A stretch of DNA of 64,000 nucleotides. It comes from Vibrio sp. S17_S38 (GTDB lineage Bacteria; Pseudomonadota; Gammaproteobacteria; Enterobacterales; Vibrionaceae). The position numbers and the translations under genes were made by a program. Where the stretch lies: NCBI RefSeq assembly GCF_014694375.1, contig NZ_JAAUWW010000017.1, positions 1 to 64,000 of the forward strand. The letters are read 5' to 3'. A model generated the notes under the pieces. The model saw only the letters and a program-made list of their open reading frames with translations. It did not search any database and was not told the DNA's origin. Positions 33,791-44,187 of the stretch are shown piece after piece (the stretch's first letter is position 1; each line of letters begins with the position of its first letter).

Positions 33791-36058
33791 TTATTCCTCT
33801 GATTGTTGACCGTTATTTTCGATCTCGATCCGAGTAACGCGCTGCAAGCCTCGTGGTAATTTGGCTCCACGACGGCCACGCTCTCCACGGAAGTTATCCA
33901 AATCAATCGGTTTTAATCCAAGCTTACGTTTACCTGCGTATAAGGTAACCGTTACGCCATAAGGAATAGAAATTAATTGAGTGACAAATTCTTCGCGCGC
34001 TTTCGCTTTAGCCGATGGAATATTGATAATCTTATTACCTTTCCCTTTACCTAATTGCGGTAAATCTTTAATTGGGAACAATAACATTCTGCCTTCATTG
34101 GTGATCACCAAGATCTCATCTTGCTCAATATCGGAAATCTGACTTGGCGGCAGAACTTCGGATGCTTGAGGAAGATTGATCAATCCTTTACCACTGCGGT
34201 TTTTCGACAATAGATCAGTGCCTTTACACACAAAACCATAACCAGCATCGGAGGCAACTAACCATAACTGGTCTTCTTCTCCCATGATCACTTGGCTAAC
34301 ACTGGTGCCAGCATTGATATTCAAACGGCCAGTAATTGGTTCACCTTGACTACGCGCTGAAGGTAATGAGTGTGATTCAAGTGAATAGCTACGACCATCG
34401 GTGCCAAGGAACACGGCCTGTTGGTTACTCTTACCATGCGCTTGAGCTAAATAAGCATCACCAGATTTGTAACTTAACGTCGATGCATCCACATCATGCC
34501 CTTTAGCATGACGGATCCAACCTTTTTCAGATAGCACAACCGTGATCGGCTCACTTGGGATCAAATCACGTTCCGTTAAGGCTTTCGCTTCTGCACGTTC
34601 AATTAATGGAGAACGACGATCATCGCCATACTTTTCAGCATCCGCTTCAATTTCTTTTTTGATCAACGTATTTAAACGACGATCAGAACCCAATAATAAC
34701 TCTAACTTTTGGCGCTCTTTCTCTAATTCATCTTGCTCGCCACGCAATTTCATTTCTTCTAATTTAGCAAGATTACGTAAGCGAGTATCTAAAATAGCAT
34801 TGGCTTGAATTTCAGTGATCCCGAAACGTGCCATCAACACATCTTTCGGCTCATCTTCGGTTCGGATGATCTCAATCACTTCATCAAGGTTGAGGTAAGC
34901 CACCAACAAACCTTCTAAGATATGTAAGCGATCTAAGATTTTATCTAAACGATACTGTAAACGACGACGAACCGTCATGCGGCGAAAATCAATCCACTCT
35001 TGCAAGATCTTAATTAATCCTTTTACTTCAGGACGATTATCCGTGCCTATCATATTCAGGTTAACGCGGAAATTTTTCTCAAGATCGGTTGAAGCAAATA
35101 AGTGATTCATTAACTGATCGCAATCAATGCGATTAGAGCGCGGCACAATCAATATACGTGTTGGGTTTTCATGATCGGATTCATCACGTAAATCATCCAC
35201 CATTGGCAGCTTTTTGGCGCGCATTTGGCTCGCGATTTGTTCTAACAATTTTGCGCCAGAAACTTGATGCGGAAGCGCAGTAATGACGATATCCGAACCT
35301 TCTTTATGCCACACTGCGCGCATTTTAATACTGCCACGACCGGTGCGATACATTTTTTCAATATCGCTTGGTGGTGAAATAATTTCCGCTTCAGTTGGAT
35401 AATCAGGCCCTTTCACAAAGTCCATTACTTCGGAGAGTTCTGCTTTTGGGTTTTCCAGTAAATGTACTGTTGCACCTGCAATTTCACGCACGTTATGAGG
35501 CGGAATATCAGTCGCCATTCCCACCGCAATACCGGTAATGCCATTTAATAAAATGTGAGGTAAACGAGCGGGTAACATCTTCGGCTCTTTCATGGTGCCA
35601 TCAAAGTTAGGTGCCCATTCCACAGTCCCTTGACCAAGTTCTCCTAATAATACCTCTGCAAATTTAGATAATTTCGCTTCGGTATAACGCATCGCAGCAA
35701 ACGATTTAGGATCATCGGGTGCGCCCCAGTTTCCTTGGCCATCCACCAGTGGATAACGATAAGAGAAAGGTTGCGCCATTAATACCATTGCTTCATAACA
35801 GGCTGAATCACCGTGTGGATGATATTTACCTAATACGTCACCAACCGTACGAGCCGATTTTTTGTATTTTGATGCTGCTGACAAACCAAGCTCCGACATC
35901 GCATAAATAATACGACGTTGAACCGGTTTTAAACCATCCCCTACATAAGGCAAGGCACGATCCATGATCACGTACATTGAATAATTGAGATACGCATCTT
36001 CTGTAAATTTGCGTAGCGTTAACTGTTCAACACCGTCAAAGGTAATTTCAGAACTCAT
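33791..36058 (-). CDS. parC: DNA topoisomerase IV subunit A ParC
   Basis: A 755-residue catalytic subunit that breaks and rejoins DNA to unlink daughter chromosomes. The winged-helix/tower region has [15 protein letters not shown] and the catalytic tyrosine Y125 in [11 protein letters not shown]-terminal beta-pinwheel follows (about 500-750, repeats such as [13 protein letters not shown]). The quinolone-resistance positions carry Ser85 and Glu89, the usual susceptible-type residues. It lies 69 bp behind parE on the same strand, forming a topoisomerase IV unit. Confidence 0.97.
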   Translation of the reverse strand: MSSEITFDGVEQLTLRKFTEDAYLNYSMYVIMDRALPYVGDGLKPVQRRIIYAMSELGLSAASKYKKSARTVGDVLGKYHPHGDSACYEAMVLMAQPFSYRYPLVDGQGNWGAPDDPKSFAAMRYTEAKLSKFAEVLLGELGQGTVEWAPNFDGTMKEPKMLPARLPHILLNGITGIAVGMATDIPPHNVREIAGATVHLLENPKAELSEVMDFVKGPDYPTEAEIISPPSDIEKMYRTGRGSIKMRAVWHKEGSDIVITALPHQVSGAKLLEQIASQMRAKKLPMVDDLRDESDHENPTRILIVPRSNRIDCDQLMNHLFASTDLEKNFRVNLNMIGTDNRPEVKGLIKILQEWIDFRRMTVRRRLQYRLDKILDRLHILEGLLVAYLNLDEVIEIIRTEDEPKDVLMARFGITEIQANAILDTRLRNLAKLEEMKLRGEQDELEKERQKLELLLGSDRRLNTLIKKEIEADAEKYGDDRRSPLIERAEAKALTERDLIPSEPITVVLSEKGWIRHAKGHDVDASTLSYKSGDAYLAQAHGKSNQQAVFLGTDGRSYSLESHSLPSARSQGEPITGRLNINAGTSVSQVIMGEEDQLWLVASDAGYGFVCKGTDLLSKNRSGKGLINLPQASEVLPPSQISDIEQDEILVITNEGRMLLFPIKDLPQLGKGKGNKIINIPSAKAKAREEFVTQLISIPYGVTVTLYAGKRKLGLKPIDLDNFRGERGRRGAKLPRGLQRVTRIEIENNGQQSEE

Positions 36059-36127
36059 TAATAGACCTTGTTTATTCTGTTTTCCACACTCAAAAATTGT
36101 TGCTAATCAGCTTCAACTAAGCAGGAT

Positions 36128-38014
36128 TTATAGTTCTACGTCAGCTTTATCGCCATACGCTTGTAACCAAGCACGACGATCTTCGGCACGTTTTTTACCG
36201 AGTAACATATCCATCATTTCCATGGTTTTTTCATCGTCATCTATCGTCAGTTGCACTAAGCGACGAGTATTGGGATCCATGGTAGTTTCGCGTAATTGAA
36301 GTGGGTTCATCTCACCCAGACCTTTGAATCGTTGCACGTTAATCTTCGCTTTTTTACTACTCAAACGATCTAAAATCCCTTCTTTTTCACTCTCATCTAA
36401 TGCATAGAACACTTCTTTACCGCAATCGATACGAAACAGTGGAGGCATCGCAACATATACATGACCAGCCCGTACTAAAGATTCAAAATGACGCATGAAT
36501 AAAGCGCACAATAAAGTGGCGATATGTAGTCCATCTGAATCCGCATCCGCAAGAATACAGATCTTACCGTAACGTAATCCATCAAGATCTTCTGTATCAG
36601 GGTCTATCCCTAATGCGATAGAAATATTATGTACTTCATCAGAAGCAAGCACTTGGTCAGAAGAAACTTCCCACGTATTTAATATTTTCCCACGCAGCGG
36701 CATGATCGCTTGGAATTCACGATCTCGAGCTTGTTTAGCAGAGCCACCCGCAGAGTCCCCTTCCACCAAGAACAGTTCAGTACGACTGAGATCTTGTACT
36801 GTACAATCAGTCAGCTTCCCAGGTAGAGCGGGGCCGGATGCAATTTTCTTACGTACCACTTTTTTACTAGCTCGCATACGGCGATGAGCACTAGCAATAC
36901 AAGTTTCGGCAAGCAATTCTGCAATTTGTGGTTTTTCATTCAACCATAAACTGAAAGCATCTTTAACGACGCCAGAAACAAAAGCGGCACATTGACGAGA
37001 AGATAAACGCTCTTTGGTTTGGCCAGCAAACTGTGGATCTTGCATTTTGACCGATAGCACATAAGCACAGCGGTCAAACACATCATCGCCCGTGAGCTTT
37101 ACGCCGCGCGGTAACAGATTACGAAATTCACAGAACTCACGCATCGCATCAAGTAAACCTTGGCGTAAACCATTGACGTGTGTACCACCTTGCGCGGTTG
37201 GAATTAAGTTAACGTAGCTTTCGGTGATAAGTTCACCACCTTCTGGCAACCAGATTAATGCCCAATCTGCAGCTTCAGTTTGAGCAGAAAACACACCTGT
37301 AAATGGTTCTTCCGGCAGTAAGGTATAACCCTTAACACCTTCCATAAGATAATCTTTTAAGCCATCTTCATAATGCCATTGATAGGTTTTATCATTCACT
37401 TTATCAATGAATTCAACATCAAGCCCTGGACATAAAACCGCTTTTGCACGTAAATTATTAATTAAACGACTGGCTGAAAATTTACCTGAATCAAAATAAG
37501 AAGCATCTGGCCAAAAATGAACACTAGTTCCAGTATTACGACGACCACAAGTCCCCGTCACCTCTAATTCAGATACTTTATTGCCATGTTCAAAGGCAAT
37601 TTCGTACACTTGACCATCTCGCTTAATACTGACTTCTACTCGCTTAGATAAGGCATTAACTACCGAGATCCCAACACCATGCAGACCACCAGAGAATTGG
37701 TAGTTTTTATTGGAAAACTTACCACCTGCATGGAGCTTACAAAAAATAAGTTCGACACCAGAAATTTTTTCTTCTGGATGAATATCTACCGGCATACCAC
37801 GTCCATCATCCATCACTTCGATAGATTGATCCGCATGTAAAATCACTTGAACTTTAGAGGCGTGACCCGCTAAGGCTTCATCGACACTGTTATCGATAAC
37901 CTCTTGAGCTAAATGGTTTGGACGGGCAGTATCCGTATACATTCCCGGTCGGCGGCGAACCGGCTCAAGCCCATTAAGAACTTCTATTGCACCAGCATTA
38001 TATTGTTCAGTCAT
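36128..38014 (-). CDS. parE: DNA topoisomerase IV subunit B ParE
   Basis: A 628-residue ATPase subunit of topoisomerase IV. The GHKL ATP-binding domain has EVIDNSVDEA and GRGMPVDIHPE (about 38-75), then GGLHGVGISVVNALS. The transducer domain and a Toprim domain with LFLVEGDSAGGSAKQARDR (about 412-430) and DADSDG follow, and IMPLRGKILN marks the metal site. Length is close to E. coli ParE (630). First of the parE-parC pair. Confidence 0.97.
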   Translation of the reverse strand: MTEQYNAGAIEVLNGLEPVRRRPGMYTDTARPNHLAQEVIDNSVDEALAGHASKVQVILHADQSIEVMDDGRGMPVDIHPEEKISGVELIFCKLHAGGKFSNKNYQFSGGLHGVGISVVNALSKRVEVSIKRDGQVYEIAFEHGNKVSELEVTGTCGRRNTGTSVHFWPDASYFDSGKFSASRLINNLRAKAVLCPGLDVEFIDKVNDKTYQWHYEDGLKDYLMEGVKGYTLLPEEPFTGVFSAQTEAADWALIWLPEGGELITESYVNLIPTAQGGTHVNGLRQGLLDAMREFCEFRNLLPRGVKLTGDDVFDRCAYVLSVKMQDPQFAGQTKERLSSRQCAAFVSGVVKDAFSLWLNEKPQIAELLAETCIASAHRRMRASKKVVRKKIASGPALPGKLTDCTVQDLSRTELFLVEGDSAGGSAKQARDREFQAIMPLRGKILNTWEVSSDQVLASDEVHNISIALGIDPDTEDLDGLRYGKICILADADSDGLHIATLLCALFMRHFESLVRAGHVYVAMPPLFRIDCGKEVFYALDESEKEGILDRLSSKKAKINVQRFKGLGEMNPLQLRETTMDPNTRRLVQLTIDDDEKTMEMMDMLLGKKRAEDRRAWLQAYGDKADVEL

Positions 38015-38216
38015 AATAAAAAAGCATTACTCTAGAGAAATAGTGGCAATTCAAAAATTGCGGGGTGATTAATATGAAATGATGAATGAATTACCACTCA
38101 TCAAGATTAACCAGAAGACTACAAGCCACAGTTTTAAAAGGGATATAGTCTGGAACCTACGCCATATTGTCAAGTTAAGTCAAATGAAAACAAAAAGGTT
38201 AACAAGATAAATCACA

Positions 38217-38801
38217 TTACAACTGCAAAAACTCAATGATTCGTTGAGGATAACGTTCAAAATCAATAAAACTATGATCGCCACCTTGCTCAACAGTCAG
38301 CTTACTTTTTGCATATTTACTGACAGCTTGATTGTAATCTAGCACTTCATCGTCAGTTTGCAGCAAAACCCAAAAATCTTGTGGTGATAGTAAGCTATCG
38401 ACCTCCAATAATTTTAGTTCATGAATATGTTTCGATTCCAACACATAGTTTTCATGAGTATAAGGATTATATTGAGGGCCAAGAAAATCACTCAACAGCT
38501 CATAAGGACGAACTGCAGGATTCACAACTACCGCACGCAAACCATATTTAAGGTTCAGCCATGTCGATAAATATCCACCTAACGAGCTTCCCACTAAACC
38601 AATATTATAGTCTGAGGAATATTGTTGTACTAACAAGCTTAAATATTTTGCAGCGTCAGCAGGAAAACATGGCAACTGTGGGATCATGAGCTTAATATCT
38701 GGCCTACATTGCTGACAATAAGCTTGCATGATATTGGCTTTTAAAGAGAGAGGTGAGCTATTGAAACCATGGAGATATAAAAGCATGGAAGGTTTAGACA
38801 C
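38217..38801 (-). CDS. yqiA: YqiA-family alpha/beta-hydrolase (esterase)
   Basis: A 194-residue UPF0227/YqiA hydrolase. The motif LLYLHGFNSS provides the oxyanion region. The nucleophile elbow is VGSSLGG, with catalytic serine in the GxSxG context, and the acid and histidine are in TDDEVLDY and GGDHSF. The start is taken at GTG 38801, preceded by GAGGAA at the right distance; a longer frame from GTG 38819 has no such site. The gene lies between cpdA and parE as in E. coli. Confidence 0.88.
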   Translation of the reverse strand: MSKPSMLLYLHGFNSSPLSLKANIMQAYCQQCRPDIKLMIPQLPCFPADAAKYLSLLVQQYSSDYNIGLVGSSLGGYLSTWLNLKYGLRAVVVNPAVRPYELLSDFLGPQYNPYTHENYVLESKHIHELKLLEVDSLLSPQDFWVLLQTDDEVLDYNQAVSKYAKSKLTVEQGGDHSFIDFERYPQRIIEFLQL

Positions 38802-38868
38802 GGCAAGTTCCTCGAACACATTAACGGCCAGTTGCGACCTTCGGCTATTCTAGCCGATAAATTCGAGA

Positions 38869-39705
38869 TCAATACCCTTCTGCGTCAAAATCTGGCAAAA
38901 AATCTTCTCCGTCCAAGCGGTAAATTTGAGTTTCAATCTCCCCACTTGGCAATAAAGCAAGCGAACGCCAACCTGGAGCGACACGATCTAAAGCAAACTC
39001 ATTAGAATTAGGTTTAAATTGAATACAAGTCGAAGGACTAGTGATCACCCGAACACCATTGTATAGCTGATTAAAATCTTGATGAACATGGCCACATAAA
39101 ACGGCTTTAGCTTTAGAATATGGTGCAATAACTTGCCAAAATTCATCGCTATTATGTAGACAATGTTTATCTAACCATTCACTTCCCACCAATCTAGGAT
39201 GATGATGCAATAAAATAAGAGTATAACGATCGGGGTAATCACTAAGAGCTTGATCTAAATAATTTAGTTGTTCTTTGGATAGCTCACCATGTGGACAGCC
39301 TTCGACTTGGCTATCAAGTAAAACCACTTGCCAAAATTTGCCAGCAAGAACGTGGGTAGACGATTTGATTTGAGCTGAAGGATAAATACTATTCATGCTC
39401 GGTTTGTAGTCGTGATTCCCTGGTAACCAATAACAATTTTTGCCAAGCGTTTGAATGCCTTGATTAAACCGCTGATAAGACTCATCCGTATGGTCTTGTG
39501 ATACATCTCCAGTCATAATCAAAGCCTGATATTCAAACTGCTTTGATTCAACATGCTTCGTTATATCTTGAACGACAGCGGCAAAACTATCTAAAGTGTT
39601 CACACCAAGCAAACTGCCTTTTTCATCTGAAAAAAGGTGAGTATCTGTGACCTGAACAAATGTCACAATATCTTGATTAGATTCGATAGTATCAATGGTA
39701 TTCAA
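38869..39705 (-). CDS. cpdA: 3',5'-cyclic-AMP phosphodiesterase CpdA
   Basis: A 278-residue calcineurin-like metallophosphoesterase that hydrolyses cAMP and so tempers CRP activity. The metal-binding blocks appear in order: QVTDTHLF, GDVSQDH, LPGNHDYKP, LILLHHHPR and LCGHVHQD. Length matches E. coli CpdA (275). It sits in the conserved run nudF-yqiB-cpdA-yqiA. Confidence 0.95.
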   Translation of the reverse strand: MNTIDTIESNQDIVTFVQVTDTHLFSDEKGSLLGVNTLDSFAAVVQDITKHVESKQFEYQALIMTGDVSQDHTDESYQRFNQGIQTLGKNCYWLPGNHDYKPSMNSIYPSAQIKSSTHVLAGKFWQVVLLDSQVEGCPHGELSKEQLNYLDQALSDYPDRYTLILLHHHPRLVGSEWLDKHCLHNSDEFWQVIAPYSKAKAVLCGHVHQDFNQLYNGVRVITSPSTCIQFKPNSNEFALDRVAPGWRSLALLPSGEIETQIYRLDGEDFLPDFDAEGY

Positions 39706-39794
39706 TGCATTAAACTCAAATTAAAGGTTGTACATCCGTGACAATAAACTCAAATATTACACGAGAAATAATTACTAAATTAATACAGTCACTA

Positions 39795-40217
39795 TTAATA
39801 AATAGGAGTACGACTAATGCCATGTCGTAAACAAAAGGTTAACCATTCACCTAAAAACTGATTTAGCTGAAATTTTTCATCTCTTTGCATCATATTTTTA
39901 TTAGGGTAATCATATATTGCCTGCACCCGAGAAATCTGCTCGCTAGCACACACTTCCGCAACTCTAGCATCATGATAAAGACGAACTTGCATACGAGGAA
40001 GTGGAAACACCGGACGCACATCACATTGACATACATCAACCAGAGTGGTGTATCTTGTCACTTCTTTAATTTCGAGTTGATATGCCATTTTCGAAACTTG
40101 GTACGAACGAGTTTCTCCCACATCTGGATCATGTGGAATTAAAGCATTCATTTTGGCGTAATTGGTTTCATAGACTCGCATTAAACCAGCCAAATCAACA
40201 TGATAAGCTTTACGCAT
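39795..40217 (-). CDS. yqiB: DUF1249 family protein YqiB
   Basis: A 140-residue cytosolic protein of unknown function, conserved between nudF and cpdA in gammaproteobacteria. It opens with YHVDLAGLMRVYETNYAK and contains ARVAEVCASEQI and YDYPNKNMMQRDEKFQLNQF, which are family features. No catalytic motif or membrane segment is visible. Confidence 0.87.
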   Translation of the reverse strand: MRKAYHVDLAGLMRVYETNYAKMNALIPHDPDVGETRSYQVSKMAYQLEIKEVTRYTTLVDVCQCDVRPVFPLPRMQVRLYHDARVAEVCASEQISRVQAIYDYPNKNMMQRDEKFQLNQFLGEWLTFCLRHGISRTPIY

Positions 40218-40274
40218 CTAACCTCTTTCTTTATATCAACATAATTTAACGTTTTTATTTCAATTACCTCAATA

Positions 40275-40907
40275 CTAATTTGGTAACCAGCGTTGTTGTA
40301 ACTCTTTATAGTGTAACTCAAGCCATAATAAAGCGATGATAGAAGCACCATTCTCAATCGAACCATTACTCATCATTTGATAGGCTTTTTCTCTCGACAT
40401 CACATGCACCAAAATATCTTCATTTTCATCAACCAATCCATGTATACCAGATGCCGTCGTAGCATCAACTTGCCCAATAAAAACATTTAATATTTCAGAG
40501 CAACCTCCAGAAGATGGGTAGTAATGGCAAATAGATTCAATATTGGTAACATCAACCCCCGCTTCTTCTTTAGCTTCACGTCTAACGACTTCAATAGGCT
40601 CTTCACCATCACCATTCATTCCAGCAATAATTTCAAATTGCCAAGGTGAAGTATGTTCGAGTGCGCCAACTCGAATTTGTTCAATAATAATCACTTCATC
40701 GGTTACAGGATCGTAAGGCAGTAAAGCACTCGCATGACCCCGTTCAAACATTTCTCTTTCTACCGGTTTACTCCAACCGCCAGCAAATAAACGATGAGAA
40801 AAAGTATACTTCACCATCTTAAAGAAACCGTGAAAAACCGTTTCTTTATTCTCAATTTTAACATCACTAATATGAAACTTTGTCGGCGAAATTTTACATT
40901 TATTCAT
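40275..40907 (-). CDS. nudF: ADP-ribose diphosphatase NudF
   Basis: A 210-residue Nudix hydrolase splitting ADP-ribose into AMP and ribose 5-phosphate. The Nudix box is GMNGDGEEPIEVVRREAKEE plus AG, with the required R-E-x-x-E-E core. Upstream are the family segments FERGHASALLPYDPVTDEV and WQFEIIAG. The gene is divergent from tolC and leads the nudF-yqiB-cpdA-yqiA series. Confidence 0.94.
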   Translation of the reverse strand: MNKCKISPTKFHISDVKIENKETVFHGFFKMVKYTFSHRLFAGGWSKPVEREMFERGHASALLPYDPVTDEVIIIEQIRVGALEHTSPWQFEIIAGMNGDGEEPIEVVRREAKEEAGVDVTNIESICHYYPSSGGCSEILNVFIGQVDATTASGIHGLVDENEDILVHVMSREKAYQMMSNGSIENGASIIALLWLELHYKELQQRWLPN

Positions 40908-41067
40908 ATGCTTTAAATCTCACAGTAAAAATGTATGGGTGAATTAATCATTAAATATTGAGATCAAAAATAGCTAATAATCAAAGCACGACAAATAACA
41001 ATCGACAAGCTTTGATGTCATTTTTTTTTGAAAAACAGTGAGTTTTGTTTAGCTTTTTTGTTTTTAT

Positions 41068-41081
41068 TGTCCAAGCGGACA
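41068..41081. promoter_or_regulatory. Short palindrome in the nudF-tolC intergenic region
   Basis: TGTCC-AAGC-GGACA at 41068-41081 lies about 100 bp before tolC, next to T-rich DNA and in a divergent promoter region. It could be an operator for a dimeric regulator of tolC; no specific regulator is recognised. Confidence 0.3.
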
Positions 41082-41180
41082 GTAAGTGGTAAATTAATGT
41101 AAAAGATTGCATAACATTTTAGCGACTTAGGTTACAATCATATGCATATTGTTTATTAATTATATAAGCGGGAAAGAATA

Positions 41181-42524
41181 ATGAAAAAGCTGCTTCCACT
41201 TATCGTCAGTCTCGCACTAAGTGGCGTAACCACTGCTCACGCTGATGATTTGGCACAGATTTACAATCAAGCAAAAGAAAATGATCCTCAATTATTGCGT
41301 TCGAAAGCAGATCGAGATGCCTCTTTTGAAGCCATAGAATCAAGCCGTGGCACTCTTTTACCTCAAATTAATTTAACTGCTGGCTACAATATTAACCGTA
41401 ATATTGATACGCATGATAGTCACCAGCAGAATATGCCGGAAAATAACAATTTTACAGCTGGTGTGGATTTCTCTCAAGAGCTTTACCGCCGCGATAGCTG
41501 GGTAAACTTAGATATCGCTGAACAGAATGCTCGTCAACAAGATTCAGCATACGCAGCAGAACAACAGAATATGATCTTGCGTGTTTCTCAAGCCTATTTT
41601 GGCGTATTGCAAGCTCAAGATAATCTTACGTTTATTCGTGCAGAAAAAAAGGCCGTTGGTCGTCAACTAGAACAAACTAAACAACGTTTTGATGTTGGCT
41701 TATCGGCAATTACTGATGTTCATGATGCTCAAGCACAATACGATAGCGTATTGGCTGATGAAATCATTGGTGAGAATAACGTTACCAATAGCTATGAAGA
41801 ATTACGTGAAATCACAGGTCAAATGAACAAAGATCTGGCTCAACTAGATACTAAACGTTTTTCAGCTAACACGCCTCAAACCAATTCAAATGCTCTGGTT
41901 GATGAAGCACAACAGAAAAACTTGTCATTATTGACCGCTCGTATTGCTCAAGACATTGCAAAAAGTAATATCTCTCTAGCAAACTCTGGTTATACACCAT
42001 CATTAACATTGGATGCTGGCTACCAATACTCGGATGTTGATGCTCATGATGACCATACAGCTCAAGGTAACTACAAAAGTAATGACTACAATGTTGGTGT
42101 TAATTTAATTGTACCTCTGTATCAAGGTGGTACTACTAGCGCTGATGTTAAAACGGCTGAATACCAATATGTCTCGGCTAGTCAGCAACTTGAGTCGACT
42201 TATCGCGGTGTTGTGAAAAATGTACGCGCTTACTACAACAATATTAATGCTTCTATTGGTACTATCCGTGCTTATGAGCAATCTGTTATTTCCGCGAAAT
42301 CAGCATTAGAAGCAACAGAAGCGGGTTATGAAGTAGGTACTCGTACTATTGTTGATGTGTTAGATGCTACTCGTCGTTTATACGATGCTAACAGCCAATT
42401 ATCTGATGCTCGTTATAACTACATTCTAAGCGTTTTACAGCTAAAATTAGCGGTAGGAACATTGAGTGAACAAGATGTATTAGACATTAATGCAGGTCTT
42501 AAAACTGCATCAACATCTAAATAA
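41181..42524 (+). CDS. tolC: Outer membrane channel protein TolC
   Basis: A 447-residue outer-membrane efflux duct with a signal peptide (1-21, cleaved near AHA-DD). Two homologous halves each form helical barrel and beta strands: ARQQDSAYAAEQQNMILRVSQAYF in the first (given in part), QSVISAKSALEATEAGYEVGTRTIVDVLDA in the second, where EAGYEVGTRTIVDVL is the family hallmark. It exports drugs, bile salts and toxins with RND, ABC and MFS pumps. E. coli TolC has 493 residues; the shorter C-terminal end here is usual for Vibrio. A bidirectional terminator follows. Confidence 0.95.
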   Translation: MKKLLPLIVSLALSGVTTAHADDLAQIYNQAKENDPQLLRSKADRDASFEAIESSRGTLLPQINLTAGYNINRNIDTHDSHQQNMPENNNFTAGVDFSQELYRRDSWVNLDIAEQNARQQDSAYAAEQQNMILRVSQAYFGVLQAQDNLTFIRAEKKAVGRQLEQTKQRFDVGLSAITDVHDAQAQYDSVLADEIIGENNVTNSYEELREITGQMNKDLAQLDTKRFSANTPQTNSNALVDEAQQKNLSLLTARIAQDIAKSNISLANSGYTPSLTLDAGYQYSDVDAHDDHTAQGNYKSNDYNVGVNLIVPLYQGGTTSADVKTAEYQYVSASQQLESTYRGVVKNVRAYYNNINASIGTIRAYEQSVISAKSALEATEAGYEVGTRTIVDVLDATRRLYDANSQLSDARYNYILSVLQLKLAVGTLSEQDVLDINAGLKTASTSK

Positions 42525-42544
42525 ACAATAAACATCGATAAATG

Positions 42545-42575
42545 AAAAACGCCACTTTGAAAGTGGCGTTTTTTT
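42545..42575. terminator. Bidirectional terminator between tolC and hldE
   Basis: AAAAACGCCACTT (42545-42557) and AAGTGGCGTTTTT (42560-42572) make a strong stem, followed by more T on the plus strand; the minus strand also ends in a run of five T. Confidence 0.93.
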
Positions 42576-42623
42576 TTGCAAACTTATCCGCACTCTTTTT
42601 ATAAAGTATGGAGGACTAAGGAT

Positions 42624-44054
42624 TTAACCTTTGCCACCTCGGATCGCATTAATGATTTCAGATGTCGAACAACCATCTTCAAAATTTAATACTTTAACTT
42701 CACCACCAGCAGCAATCACTTCTTCACCACCAGCAATCTCTTCCGGCTTATAATCCCCACCTTTAACAAGAATACTAGGAAGGACTTCTGCAATTAAACG
42801 CTGTGGTGTGTCTTCAGAAAATGGTACAACCCAATCTACTGCGCCTAGCCCTGCTAGTACCGCCATACGACGATCGGTTGGGTTTACTGGGCGACCAGGA
42901 CCTTTTAAACGTTTTACTGAAGCATCTGTATTAACCGCAACAATTAGACGATCGCCTAACTCGGCAGCATGATTTAAATACGATACATGACCGGCATGCA
43001 AAATATCAAAGCAGCCGTTCGTCATAACTACCTTCTCGCCACGAGCTCGAGCACGCTTGACCGCTTCAATTAATGTTGACTCACTGATCACGCCATAATC
43101 AGTATCTTTGCTGCCATGGATCGCTTCGGCTAATTCAATAGTAGAAAGTGTTGAAGTGCCTAATTTACCGACAACAACTCCTGCAGCAGCATTGGCCAGT
43201 GCGCATGATTCTTTTAAATCTTTCCCCGCAGCAACCGATGCTGCTAAGACCGAAATAACCGTATCGCCAGCACCCGTCACATCAAAAACCTCTTGAGCTT
43301 GTGTTGGTAGATGGAAAGGATCTTTTCCTCGTTGCAGCAATGTCATTCCATGCTCGCTACGAGTCACAAGCAAAGCTTCAAAATCAAACTTATCAATCAG
43401 AGCCAAGCCTTTTTCAACTAGGTCTTGCTCATCTTTCGTTTTCCCTACCACCAATTCAAACTCAGAGAGATTTGGAGTTAGTAATGTCGCACCACGATAT
43501 CGTTCAAAATCCGCACCTTTAGGATCAACAAAAACAGGAACCTTGGCGGAGCGAGCCTTTTGGATCATAGCTTGTACGTCGTCTAAAGCGCCTTTACCGT
43601 AATCCGATAAAATTAGTGACTGCACGTGCGGTAGATATTGATCCATTCGTTGCATCACAAGAGCAGAATCGACGCCAGCAAAACTTTCTTCAAAATCAAG
43701 ACGAATAAGTTGCTGGCCACGGCTCATTACACGTAACTTAGTGATGGTTGGTAATTCAGGGATTGCCACAAAATCACACTGTACATTTAATGATGATAGT
43801 TTATCAGAAAGCACTTTAGCGGGTTCATCATCCCCGGTTAAGCCAATCAATTTCGCATTACCACCTAATGCCGCAATATTCATTGCCACGTTTGCGGCAC
43901 CACCTGGGCGCTCTTCGTTGTTTTCAATTTTAACCACAGGGACTGGCGCTTCAGGAGAAATTCGAGCCGTTGGGCCATACCAATACCGATCAAGCATGAC
44001 ATCACCAACAATCAACACTCCAGATTTAGCATAATTGGGCAAAATAGGTTTCAT
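42624..44054 (-). CDS. hldE: Bifunctional heptose kinase / adenylyltransferase HldE (RfaE)
   Basis: A 476-residue fused enzyme making ADP-heptose for the lipopolysaccharide core. The N-terminal PfkB kinase (about 1-315) phosphorylates heptose 7-phosphate: [21 protein letters not shown] and the ATP-side [11 protein letters not shown]. The C-terminal nucleotidyltransferase (about 340-475) has [15 protein letters not shown] with the HxGH motif. Start at ATG 44054 (MKPILPNY), with GGAG six bases before it; the frame from 44066 adds four residues. The hldE-glnE-ygiF series is as in E. coli. Confidence 0.96.
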   Translation of the reverse strand: MKPILPNYAKSGVLIVGDVMLDRYWYGPTARISPEAPVPVVKIENNEERPGGAANVAMNIAALGGNAKLIGLTGDDEPAKVLSDKLSSLNVQCDFVAIPELPTITKLRVMSRGQQLIRLDFEESFAGVDSALVMQRMDQYLPHVQSLILSDYGKGALDDVQAMIQKARSAKVPVFVDPKGADFERYRGATLLTPNLSEFELVVGKTKDEQDLVEKGLALIDKFDFEALLVTRSEHGMTLLQRGKDPFHLPTQAQEVFDVTGAGDTVISVLAASVAAGKDLKESCALANAAAGVVVGKLGTSTLSTIELAEAIHGSKDTDYGVISESTLIEAVKRARARGEKVVMTNGCFDILHAGHVSYLNHAAELGDRLIVAVNTDASVKRLKGPGRPVNPTDRRMAVLAGLGAVDWVVPFSEDTPQRLIAEVLPSILVKGGDYKPEEIAGGEEVIAAGGEVKVLNFEDGCSTSEIINAIRGGKG

Positions 44055-44187
44055 AACATTCTCCAATGACTCAGTTTATAGATCGCTTTATCAAGTCTAT
44101 AACTAAGCCATAATTTTATAACAACGTAATATAGTTAATTGGTGCGGATCATATCACATACACCGATAACGAAAAGCCAGTAATCAG